NCBI RefSeq assembly: GCF_900128905.1
Contig: NZ_FQTV01000004.1
Coordinates: 1 to 64,000 of the forward strand
Direction of reading: 5' to 3'
DNA: 64,000 bases
Origin: Bacteroides luti
GTDB taxonomy: Bacteria > Bacteroidota > Bacteroidia > Bacteroidales > Bacteroidaceae
A program made the translations under genes and the position numbers. The notes beneath the pieces were generated by a model. The model was not told the origin of the DNA. It saw nothing but the letters and a program-made list of their open reading frames with translations, and made no database searches. How positions within the stretch are numbered: the first letter of the stretch is position 1; each line of letters begins with the position of its first letter. Below, in pieces: positions 28,477 to 36,335 of this stretch.

Positions 28477-31400
28477 TTAGAATGTCAAATTAACACCGAC
28501 TGTAAACTGACGCAATGTAGGATAAGCATTATAACTGTTCATAGGATCGATAAAATGATCTGGGTATGGATTATACAAGCTCAAAAGATTCTGTCCTGTT
28601 ACATTTAAACGAGCACTCTGAATTCCAACTTTCTTAATCAAGGAAGAAGGAACTGAATAAGCTAAAGTCAAACGATTCAAGCGAACTCTAGTTCCACTCA
28701 CTCTCCAGTATGAAGAAGACATTGAGTTAACACTTGAGTAAGCCATATTTGGGTATTTAGCATTACGGTTTTGAGCCAATACAACATTACCTGATCCATC
28801 TACTACATCTTGATAAACATACATATTATCAGGATTCCAGAACGAAGGAACATTTGTAAATTCCAAGCCATCGCCTGGCTTCAATGCTGAAGAAGGAATT
28901 AAGCTATAGCCACCCCAACTAGCATTAATCTGAGCCGAGATAGAGAAATTTTTCCATTCTGCTCCAAGGTTTGTAGTAAATCCATAAGGATTGCTACGAC
29001 TTGATAAAGCAACCTGGTCGTTATCTTTATCAACAATACCATCTGGTGCAGCATAAGTACCATCAGCTTGTTGAGCACCTCTTACATCTTTATAGATAAG
29101 CATACCCGGACGAACCTTATCTTTTGCCATTCCTAAATAAGAAGTAATATTATATTTAGTAAAGTACTCTTCGATATCCTGGAAGCTACGGAACATACCT
29201 AAACATTGCATACCCCAGGTTCCAATATCAGAACGGTGTCCTTTTTGTATCTGACGATAAAGATATTCAGTCTCAAAGTCCATATTAAGAACTTTATTAT
29301 CACCATAACCAGTATTGATTCCTACATGATATTTGAAATCTTTACCGATTTTATCACGCCATGTTAAACCTACTTCATAACCCCAGCTATCCATTTCGCC
29401 CAAGTTAAGAGCAGCTGATTGAGTACCAACAGTACCTGGAACAGTTTGAGCAATATTCATCAACATATCACGATTCCATTCACGATAAGCATCAAAAGTC
29501 ATTTGCAAACGACTATCCAAAACATTCATATCAACACCAACGTTTGCCTTATAAGACTTATCCCAATGAACATCACGATTAAGTGCTGAATTAAGCTTAT
29601 TTATAGTAATACGGTTGCTAGCATCGGCATTTGTACTTGAGCCAAAAACCACACCCTTATCTGCGTCTTGTGCATAAACCTGCATCCACTGCCATGGAGC
29701 TGTATTGTCACGACCTGTAAGTCCTAAAGAAGCACGCACCTTCAAGAATTCAATCCATGGAGCAGCTTTCTTGAACCATTCTTCTTCTGAAACAATCCAA
29801 CCTGCACTTGCAGAAGGGAATAAACCCCAATAATTATTAGGAGCAAACTTAGTAGAAGCATCAGAACGAAGTAAGACTTCGAACAAATACTTGCCAGAAT
29901 AAGCATAATTTAAACGACCGATATAAGACATTGTACCAGACTCACTACGAGTAAAGGTTACCACTTTTGTATCTCCAGTAGCTGAGTTTGACTGGCCTGT
30001 TGTAAATTCATAAGGGTTAGAAACCATACCATAAAGGTATTCACTCTCTGCTTCTGATTTTTCTATAGAGAAAAGTCCACCTACATGATGTTTACCAAAA
30101 TCACGACTATAAGATGCAGTAAAGTTTAACTGATAGTTATCAGTTCTTGTCATACTACGGTTTAACTGGCTTGGATCACCATTAGCAATAGTTTGCTTAA
30201 GCAAATTACTTTCTGCTATGAATGAATTATAATCGGCATCGCCAACTGGAGTATATAAATGACTACCACTACCTGTACGGTTTACCATATGATAAATATC
30301 ATAGGTTGAACCAAATTGATTAGTTTTGTCAGAGTTGATACTCTTTGCATAAGACAAACGGATTTTCAAACCATTTAAGATCTTATTCCAGCCGAAATCA
30401 TATTCTACATTAGCATTTACAGTAAGATTAGAGTTCATTGTACGACTATAATCTCCATTATTTTGCATCAAAGAATAAGAATATTCCTGATCATCATCTT
30501 TGTTAGTATTGCTTATACCATAAGCTGAAATAGCATAGCCGCCAACAGTTTCAGGGATATAGCGAGGACGAGTAAGCAACAACGTATAGTCTTTTTCACT
30601 GCTTGAACCACCTACTTTAATATAAGGAGTATTTTTCTTTCCATAGTCTCCCGAAACAGACATACCAGCCTTTAACCATTTACTAACACTAACATCTACA
30701 CCAGCACGGTAATTCCAACGATTATAATCCAGATTACCTAAATTGGCATTTTGATCAAAATAAGAGATTCCTGCAAAATAGTTAGCCTTATCCGTAGCAC
30801 CACTTAAATTAACGTTATGTTTTGCAGTTGTTGCTACCTTCCAATATTTATCAAGCAAATCATAATTCAGACTCTTCATCGCTTCTAATTCGTCAGCTTG
30901 ATAAAGATCTGTTTTACGGTTCAAAGATGTATTAGTAGGGTCAGCATCAGCTACAGCATTATAAAGACGACCGTAATTGTAAGAACTCAACATTTTAGGA
31001 CGAGCAACTTCATCGGCAAAACCAAATGTTCCTGAATAAGAAATGTTTGGTGCACCCATTTTTCCTTTTTTAGTTGTAACCAGGATTACACCATTTGCAG
31101 CACGAGCTCCATAAACAGCAGCCGATGCATCTTTCAATACAGAAATACTTTCTACTTCTGAAGGATCCAGGTTGTTGAAAGCTTCAGCTCCAAGATTTTG
31201 TGTAGCATTACCTACCTTCACATCGTTTGGATAAATATAGCCATCGATAACAAACAATGGTTGTTGAGCTGCACTACCAACTTCTGATAAAGAATTGGTA
31301 TCACGAATATAGATTGTAGCATTCTGTCCCGGACGAGACATACCGCCGCTAACACTAACACCATTGATTAATCCGCTCAATGTGCTAGCCAAACCACCTG

Positions 31401-31797
31401 CAGACAAATCTTTAATTTCATCCATAGGTACCGTTGCAACAGATCCTGTAAGGTGGGCTTTCTTTTGAGCGCCATAACCAACAACTACAACCTCATTCAA
31501 AGTTGTTTCATCTTGCTTCATAATGACGTCACCACCAGTTACAACCTGGCTTTTGTAACCAATAAAAGAAACTGTTAACTTAGCATCTTTAGGTACAGAC
31601 AAGGTATAATGTCCATTAAGGTCTGTAACTGTTCCTTTTGAAGGTACACCTTTTACGGTAACAGAAGCACCAATAATAGGCTCTCCGTTTTCATCAACGA
31701 CAGTTCCCTTTATTGTTTTGTCTTGAGCTAGAGCCGGCATAGCAAAAAATGCCATCACTAAACTCAGACATAAACTGATTATATATTTTCTTTTCAT
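28477..31797 (-). CDS. SusC/RagA-family TonB-dependent outer-membrane transporter
   Basis: The 1106-residue protein has a clean signal peptide (to PALAQ, about residue 25), a carboxypeptidase-D regulatory-like domain (TIKGTVVDENGEPIIGASV), a plug starting TLNEVVVVGYGAQKKAHLTGSV, the SISVLKDASAAVYGARAANG motif, and a barrel ending RQFTVGVNLTF. It is the transporter partner of the 730-residue SusD. It lies 30 bases after the beta-helix lipoprotein gene, so all three surface proteins should be made together. Confidence 0.94.
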   Translation of the reverse strand: MKRKYIISLCLSLVMAFFAMPALAQDKTIKGTVVDENGEPIIGASVTVKGVPSKGTVTDLNGHYTLSVPKDAKLTVSFIGYKSQVVTGGDVIMKQDETTLNEVVVVGYGAQKKAHLTGSVATVPMDEIKDLSAGGLASTLSGLINGVSVSGGMSRPGQNATIYIRDTNSLSEVGSAAQQPLFVIDGYIYPNDVKVGNATQNLGAEAFNNLDPSEVESISVLKDASAAVYGARAANGVILVTTKKGKMGAPNISYSGTFGFADEVARPKMLSSYNYGRLYNAVADADPTNTSLNRKTDLYQADELEAMKSLNYDLLDKYWKVATTAKHNVNLSGATDKANYFAGISYFDQNANLGNLDYNRWNYRAGVDVSVSKWLKAGMSVSGDYGKKNTPYIKVGGSSSEKDYTLLLTRPRYIPETVGGYAISAYGISNTNKDDDQEYSYSLMQNNGDYSRTMNSNLTVNANVEYDFGWNKILNGLKIRLSYAKSINSDKTNQFGSTYDIYHMVNRTGSGSHLYTPVGDADYNSFIAESNLLKQTIANGDPSQLNRSMTRTDNYQLNFTASYSRDFGKHHVGGLFSIEKSEAESEYLYGMVSNPYEFTTGQSNSATGDTKVVTFTRSESGTMSYIGRLNYAYSGKYLFEVLLRSDASTKFAPNNYWGLFPSASAGWIVSEEEWFKKAAPWIEFLKVRASLGLTGRDNTAPWQWMQVYAQDADKGVVFGSSTNADASNRITINKLNSALNRDVHWDKSYKANVGVDMNVLDSRLQMTFDAYREWNRDMLMNIAQTVPGTVGTQSAALNLGEMDSWGYEVGLTWRDKIGKDFKYHVGINTGYGDNKVLNMDFETEYLYRQIQKGHRSDIGTWGMQCLGMFRSFQDIEEYFTKYNITSYLGMAKDKVRPGMLIYKDVRGAQQADGTYAAPDGIVDKDNDQVALSSRSNPYGFTTNLGAEWKNFSISAQINASWGGYSLIPSSALKPGDGLEFTNVPSFWNPDNMYVYQDVVDGSGNVVLAQNRNAKYPNMAYSSVNSMSSSYWRVSGTRVRLNRLTLAYSVPSSLIKKVGIQSARLNVTGQNLLSLYNPYPDHFIDPMNSYNAYPTLRQFTVGVNLTF

Positions 31798-31827
31798 ATT
31801 TATTCTTCTTAGTTTGCTTATTAAAGA

Positions 31828-33306
31828 TTATTCAGTAGGCAACCAACGTGGATCACCACATCTTGCAGTTTGATGATCGGCACTTGTTACAGTAAAGTCA
31901 CCTGTTGCTGCACTATTGAAAGTAGGCTCTGATTGAATTGCAGTATTGCTCTTGTCATAAGTAAGTTCTGCAGTAGAGAAAGCTCCATTATACCAATATG
32001 AGTTTTTACTGAAAGATGTAATCATACCTGTACCACCTCCCATAAAACGACGGCAAACTTCACCAGAACCGCAGTTATAGAAAATATTTTGTGCCAGATT
32101 AAAATAAACTTTATTACTTCTCATGCTATTGTAGTTACCCATTTGTCCCTTATTAGCAATATTGTAGAAAGTATTATTATAGAAATTCAGACTTCCAGAA
32201 ATAAAGCCAGGTCTATCAGGACGCGCAGAGCTACCATATTGAATGAAATATTTATTTCCTGTAGCACTTAGATCATAAAAAGTTGAATTTTGAGCTGTGA
32301 AATCATTAATAGCTCCATCTCCTTTATTAAAGTAGATATATGCAGTCGATGTTTGAGCCGAATTACATTGGAATACATCATTCTTCATAAGGAATGTCTT
32401 CACACAATATTTCTTCTGATTATTGTAGAAAATATAGCCTTTAACACCTGTTACCTTACAAGATTGAACAACAATAGGATCTGTTATAATATAATAACTA
32501 CCAGTGCCTAAAGGTATAGCAGGAGTTGCACTTAAAGATAAGAACGAAGCATCTGCTGCAAGGCCATCTTGAGCACTACAGTCAAAGTCGATAAACTTAA
32601 TCTTCAAACCTGCAGAAGTACAAAGTCTTGCTGCCGCACCATAAGTTACCTTAGGATGATTGATTTTATCTCCACGGAATGTAACCTTATGATTTCCGAA
32701 ATCAACAACCCCAGACATGGTATAAGTACCTCCAACTTCTAAATTATAAGCCAGTTCATCAGCACTATCCGGAATAGGATTGTTTGCAAAATATGCTGTT
32801 ATATCAGAACCGTTAGGAATTGTTGCATAAGTTGGTAACAATGTAGAATAAGAAACTTCAGTTGAAGCCTGAGCATCACTATTATTATATTTAGTATTGC
32901 CCATTGTCTTAATAACAACCTTATACTTCGTATCTTCCTCTAATGCACGTGTTGCAGAACAACCATCTACAATCTCATTTTCTTTACCAACAGCAACCGG
33001 ATTATTAGGATCATCAACAATATACAAAGAGAACTGATATCCACCCGCACCATAAACCACCGGCCATTTAACAGCGACTTTAGCGCCATCTGCACTCGGT
33101 GTAATCACAATATCTTCTGCCTTAGGAGATTCTAGAGTAGTGTTCACTACATCGGATGAAAATTTTTCATCGCTGTCGAATCCATCATTGGCACAAGATA
33201 CAAAAAGAAAAATACCAAGGCCCAATGTAACCAAGGCATACATTTTTCTTCGAAAGAATAGCATAGTATCCTTTACAGAATAAACTTTTCTTTTTCTCAT
33301 TGACAA
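31828..33306 (-). CDS. DUF5123/DUF4957-type surface lipoprotein, probable glycan-binding protein
   Basis: The 492-residue protein has a lipoprotein signal ending LFVSC (Cys38 from the first Met; Met15 or Met22 are more usual starts) and then ANDGFDSDE. A fibronectin-III-like domain (about 60-160, VAVKWPVVYGAGGYQFSLYI) is followed by a beta-helix-like repeat region (about 165-470) rich in Asn/Tyr turns. It ends ARCGDPRWLP, typical of DUF5123 proteins. Such lipoproteins sit next to SusC/SusD pairs in pectin loci and are thought to bind glycan or to be inactive lyase-like helices. No catalytic residues could be identified. Confidence 0.7.
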   Translation of the reverse strand: MSMRKRKVYSVKDTMLFFRRKMYALVTLGLGIFLFVSCANDGFDSDEKFSSDVVNTTLESPKAEDIVITPSADGAKVAVKWPVVYGAGGYQFSLYIVDDPNNPVAVGKENEIVDGCSATRALEEDTKYKVVIKTMGNTKYNNSDAQASTEVSYSTLLPTYATIPNGSDITAYFANNPIPDSADELAYNLEVGGTYTMSGVVDFGNHKVTFRGDKINHPKVTYGAAARLCTSAGLKIKFIDFDCSAQDGLAADASFLSLSATPAIPLGTGSYYIITDPIVVQSCKVTGVKGYIFYNNQKKYCVKTFLMKNDVFQCNSAQTSTAYIYFNKGDGAINDFTAQNSTFYDLSATGNKYFIQYGSSARPDRPGFISGSLNFYNNTFYNIANKGQMGNYNSMRSNKVYFNLAQNIFYNCGSGEVCRRFMGGGTGMITSFSKNSYWYNGAFSTAELTYDKSNTAIQSEPTFNSAATGDFTVTSADHQTARCGDPRWLPTE

Positions 33307-33341
33307 AATTTTAAATTTAACATTAACAAATTATATTTCTT

Positions 33342-33360
33342 TTCTATTTTCAGTAATTTG
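33342..33360. repeat. single copy of the array A motif
   Basis: CTATTTTCAGTAATTTG here matches bases 202-218 near the left edge, where the motif is repeated three times. Only one copy is present, in the gap before the lipoprotein gene. It may be a coincidence or a degenerate relic. Confidence 0.45.
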
Positions 33361-33400
33361 TTCCACTTTTCTTTTTTGATTCATAGAACTTAGATTTATA

Positions 33401-34324
33401 TTAAAAGGTTTCATTTTGAAATATCTGTTTCAGATAATTAATATTCATCCCAAAATTCATTTTCACATTACGTGGATCATTCTTATCCCGGGATCTCTCA
33501 ACAACAAGCCATCCGCCCCACCCCATCTTATCAAGGGTTTCTTTCACTTTATTCATATTCAATCGTTTATTGTATTGTAGTAAAACATCATCTGTGTCGG
33601 TGCAATGTATTTGGCAAATACGGTTCTTGCCGAGTTTCTTAAGCTCTTTATACAAATTGCGTCCAGCTACAAGCGGATTCTGAAAATTATAATAGATTTT
33701 TATAGCTGGTGAATTTATTTCCTTCAGAAGTTTAATATCTCCTTTGGCATCGAGAGATGTTTCAATACCAATTACGACTCCTGCTTCCTGAGCCATATTT
33801 CCTACTACCTTTAAGCGATTTACTAATTCTGAACGGATTTCAGGATTCTTTGTTAAGTCACACTCAACTCCTAGTGGAAGAAAAGCTATTTTTGCTCCCA
33901 TAGCAATCATAGTTTGAATGCAATCTTGAGTGAGTTCTTTATAATTAGCTCTTTTCACAAAAGACTGTGAATAAAAGCCTGACATTGCAATTGAAGGGAT
34001 TTCCAAGTTATATTTGGCTGCTTCTTCTTTAAACAGTTTCTGAAAATGAACCTGTCTCAGTTTGTTATCGAATGAGTCACGATTTCCCAAACCGCCCATA
34101 TCAACTTCAACGCCATCTCCATTTAGTTCTCTAACTAACTGGAATGAACCAATTTTTTGTCTTTTTAAGATCATCCAGTCACAAGCTGCAATTTTATACC
34201 TGGATTTTTTATTTTCAGCAGATGACATATTTCCCCCTGTCCGACTATAGAGACTGAGAGATAATGACAGGACAAAGCAAAACAAGGCTATACGTCTGAA
34301 AATAAGCCCATTTATTAATTTCAT
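33401..34324 (-). CDS. exported sugar-phosphate isomerase/epimerase-like TIM-barrel protein
   Basis: The 307-residue protein has a hydrophobic signal segment (RIALFCFVLSLSLSLY) and a xylose-isomerase-like TIM barrel. Likely metal ligands are visible at strand ends: Glu in VVIGIETSLD, His in RICQIHCTDTDD and Glu in GWLVVERSRD. Proteins of this type act as isomerases, epimerases or lyases on small sugars; the substrate is unknown. It appears to be the first gene of the SusC/SusD/PL1 unit, 94 bases upstream of the lipoprotein gene, behind a 558-base non-coding region. A periplasmic location next to pectin-degrading genes suggests it acts on a released sugar. Confidence 0.7.
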   Translation of the reverse strand: MKLINGLIFRRIALFCFVLSLSLSLYSRTGGNMSSAENKKSRYKIAACDWMILKRQKIGSFQLVRELNGDGVEVDMGGLGNRDSFDNKLRQVHFQKLFKEEAAKYNLEIPSIAMSGFYSQSFVKRANYKELTQDCIQTMIAMGAKIAFLPLGVECDLTKNPEIRSELVNRLKVVGNMAQEAGVVIGIETSLDAKGDIKLLKEINSPAIKIYYNFQNPLVAGRNLYKELKKLGKNRICQIHCTDTDDVLLQYNKRLNMNKVKETLDKMGWGGWLVVERSRDKNDPRNVKMNFGMNINYLKQIFQNETF

Positions 34325-34438
34325 ATTTCTATTTATAGAGTTGGATTCAAAAAGATATATTTTTCACATCACTATATAGGACGTACTAAAACAGTATCTG
34401 TAATCACTAAGATTAAAAAAAAACAAAAAAATATATCA

Positions 34439-34543
34439 CCTGCTACTATTAGTCTAATTAGTTGCTTATAAATAAAATAACAAGTAGCAGATAAATTTGT
34501 TTTACGCTTTATCTGCCACTAATTTATTAGATCTGCCACCAAT
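34439..34543. repeat. TGCYAC repeat cluster with inverted copies
   Basis: ATCTGCCACTAAT (34511) and ATCTGCCACCAAT (34531) are direct repeats 20 bases apart. CTGCTACTATTAG at 34440 is a related copy, and AGTAGCAGATAAA (34483-34495) is an inverted one that can pair with TTTATCTGCCACT (34508-34520). The spacing is irregular, so this is less clear than the phased arrays. Confidence 0.5.
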
Positions 34544-34623
34544 GATGTAGTTGACATGAAATTTGGTTTCGTGTTTTTTTAATTACTATTAAAACGTTTA
34601 ATTTAGCTTAATCAACTTTTATT

Positions 34624-34708
34624 TTTGATATACATCTAAGCACCACTTTGATATACATCTAAACATAGCTTTGATATACATCAAATACTAGTTATGATGT
34701 ACATCAAA
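34624..34708. repeat. phased direct repeat array B (4 copies, exact 23 bp period)
   Basis: Copies start at 34624, 34647, 34670 and 34693. The first three read TTTGATATACATC(T/A)AA; the fourth reads TATGATGTACATCAAA. The consensus TTTGATrTACATCAAA is a near-perfect palindrome of 16 bases, separated by unrelated 7-base spacers. The array lies about 300-385 bases upstream of the TIM-barrel gene at the head of the SusC/SusD unit. Confidence 0.88.
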
Positions 34709-34774
34709 TTAAAAATAACTGGCGAAAAGTTTATAAATTATAAAGCAGAGCCATTAAAAAAATATATGCAGGTG

Positions 34775-34782
34775 CAAAAATA
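34775..34782 (-). promoter_or_regulatory. possible Bacteroides -7 box for the SusC/SusD/PL1 unit
   Basis: On the minus strand the sequence reads TATTTTTGCA, matching the TAnnTTTG box. No good -33 TTTG was found at the usual distance. Transcription would run through array B before reaching the gene at 34324. Confidence 0.4.
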
Positions 34783-34813
34783 CATAGAAACAATTGAATT
34801 TATATAAAAACAA

Positions 34814-34847
34814 AAAGTGGAAGTACCCACCTAAGGCACTTCCACTT
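34814..34847 (-). terminator. terminator of the sigma-factor operon
   Basis: AAGTGGAAGT and ACTTCCACTT form a perfect 10-base stem around a 14-base loop. The minus-strand product ends in a U-rich tail. It lies 35 bases past the stop of the small periplasmic protein gene. Confidence 0.88.
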
Positions 34848-34882
34848 AATTTCTCTCAAAAAATAAATCTATTCTCTTCTGG

Positions 34883-35323
34883 TTAAGGTTTACGACCAAA
34901 ATCTTTAATTAACTCCCTATGGAAACGCATTTCAGCTCCCTGAACTTTAAAAATCTTTTCGCAGGAAAGAATTCCTTTAAATCTATAAAAATATGCTTTT
35001 TCCAATTTATCGGAAGCAATACGAGCATTTAAAACATTGGTTATAATGGCTTCATACTCTGCTTCAGTCATTTTTTCCTTTTTTCCTTTTCTTATCTGAG
35101 ACCACGCTCTATCATTCAATGCTCTTTTCTTATCCTGCAACTCAAAATAAATTGGGAAGAATTTTACTGCCTCATCTTGAGTCAACTCAGCTTTATCCGT
35201 TATAAAAGCCTCCTGTTTCTGACGAAACTCTTCCGGAGACATCTTTGACCTATGGCCATCTTGTGCAAAGGCTCCTATTATTCCAATAAAAGAAACCATT
35301 AACACTAAAAATAATCTTTTCAT
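34883..35323 (-). CDS. small periplasmic Spy/CpxP-like helical protein
   Basis: The 146-residue protein has a signal peptide (to AFAQ, about residue 21) and a charged helical body with MSPEEFRQKQEAFITDKAELTQDEAVKFF split across two helices, resembling the LTxxQ-type periplasmic proteins of the Spy/CpxP group. It is the last gene of the operon with the ECF sigma factor and anti-sigma protein. By context it could sense or buffer misfolded envelope proteins. The family match is by appearance only. Confidence 0.6.
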   Translation of the reverse strand: MKRLFLVLMVSFIGIIGAFAQDGHRSKMSPEEFRQKQEAFITDKAELTQDEAVKFFPIYFELQDKKRALNDRAWSQIRKGKKEKMTEAEYEAIITNVLNARIASDKLEKAYFYRFKGILSCEKIFKVQGAEMRFHRELIKDFGRKP

Positions 35324-35348
35324 ATCCTTTCTCTATTTATAGCAGCCT

Positions 35349-35717
35349 CTATTCAGCTTCCGTTAAACATTCATATAAGGAATAATCATCCATCATTGAA
35401 TGATCAATCATTGTTTCCACATATCGATCTGTTACTATTTCAGTTTCAGCATGTTTAGACATCTCTGAAGAATCACTTCCTGATGTTAAATTCAACATTA
35501 TACGAACGCCCAATAGCATTCCTGCAAAAACGGCCGTCATATAGAACCATGGCTTTACTCTGCTCCACCTTGTGATGTGATGTTTTACAATAGGCTGACC
35601 TACCTTCTCAGGCAGTTGTTCCATAATGTTCTCTTTGAAGTGATCAAAGTAGCCATCGGGGACGGTAAACGGGTTACCGGTGCCGCACTTTCTCAATATT
35701 TCATCTTCTTCTTTCAT
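35349..35717 (-). CDS. putative membrane anti-sigma factor
   Basis: The 122-residue protein has a cytoplasmic N-terminal part (about 1-55, NPFTVPDGYFDHFKENIMEQLP), one membrane segment (PWFYMTAVFAGMLLGVRIML, about 56-75) and a short outer tail. The VPDGYF motif is common in Bacteroidetes proteins encoded directly after ECF sigma factors. It lies 51 bases after the sigma factor gene. It probably holds the sigma factor inactive at the membrane. It lacks the zinc-binding motif of classic anti-sigma proteins, so this is inferred from position and topology. Confidence 0.62.
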   Translation of the reverse strand: MKEEDEILRKCGTGNPFTVPDGYFDHFKENIMEQLPEKVGQPIVKHHITRWSRVKPWFYMTAVFAGMLLGVRIMLNLTSGSDSSEMSKHAETEIVTDRYVETMIDHSMMDDYSLYECLTEAE

Positions 35718-35768
35718 ATCTTATCTCTCCTTCTCTATATTTCTTAGACTCTACGTAACACAAAAGGT

Positions 35769-36323
35769 TTAAAAAGAATCTTTTAAAAAACTTTCTATTT
35801 TCTTCACCGCATGATGATATGATGCTTTTAATGCCCCAACAGAGGTACCAAACACATCGGACATATCTTCATATTTCATTTCCTGAAAATATTTCAGGTT
35901 AAATACCATTCGCTGTTTCTCGGGCAAAGTGAGCAATGCCTTCTGCAACAACACTTGCGCATCATCTCCCGAAAAGTAAGGATCTCCTTCCAGCTTGCTT
36001 ACGGCCTCGGCCTCCGGCTCGTCAATAGACATCATGGATGTTGCCCTCTGCTTATTCAGAAAAGTAAGGCATTCATTTAGTGCTATGCGATACAGCCAGG
36101 TCGAGAGTTTTGATTCGGCCCGAAAATAATCTATGTTAGTCCAGGCTTTAATAAAAGTATTCTGCAACAAGTCATTCGCATCTTCGTGAGAGAGCACCAT
36201 TCGCCGGATTTGCCAGTAAAGCTGCTCACTGTATTGTGCTACAATTCTGGAGAACGCCTCTTTTTGGGTATCCTCATGCTGCAGCAGTAACAATACTTCT
36301 TTCTCATTATAAGATGGAGTCAT
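35769..36323 (-). CDS. ECF-type RNA polymerase sigma factor
   Basis: The 184-residue protein has sigma region 2 (about 22-90: SEQLYWQIRRMVLSHEDANDLLQNTF, FRAESKLSTWLYRIALNECL) and region 4 (about 125-180: LPEKQRMVFNLKYFQEMKYEDMSD, then a helix-turn-helix ending SYHHAVKKIESFL). Length is typical for an ECF factor. It follows the L,D-transpeptidase gene by 12 bases and precedes the membrane protein gene by 51, suggesting an envelope-related regulon. Confidence 0.92.
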   Translation of the reverse strand: MTPSYNEKEVLLLLQHEDTQKEAFSRIVAQYSEQLYWQIRRMVLSHEDANDLLQNTFIKAWTNIDYFRAESKLSTWLYRIALNECLTFLNKQRATSMMSIDEPEAEAVSKLEGDPYFSGDDAQVLLQKALLTLPEKQRMVFNLKYFQEMKYEDMSDVFGTSVGALKASYHHAVKKIESFLKDSF

Positions 36324-36335
36324 ATTCTTTTTCTG

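Larger units (their letters stand above)
34325..34882. other. 558-base intergenic region with repeats and a likely promoter
   Basis: No gene is seen. The region holds, from left to right, TGCYAC-type repeats with inverted copies (34439-34543), phased array B (34624-34708), a minus-strand promoter-like box (34775-34782) and the terminator of the small periplasmic protein gene (34814-34847). If the promoter is real, the transcript into 34324 carries a leader of about 440 bases containing both repeat sets. Confidence 0.6.
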
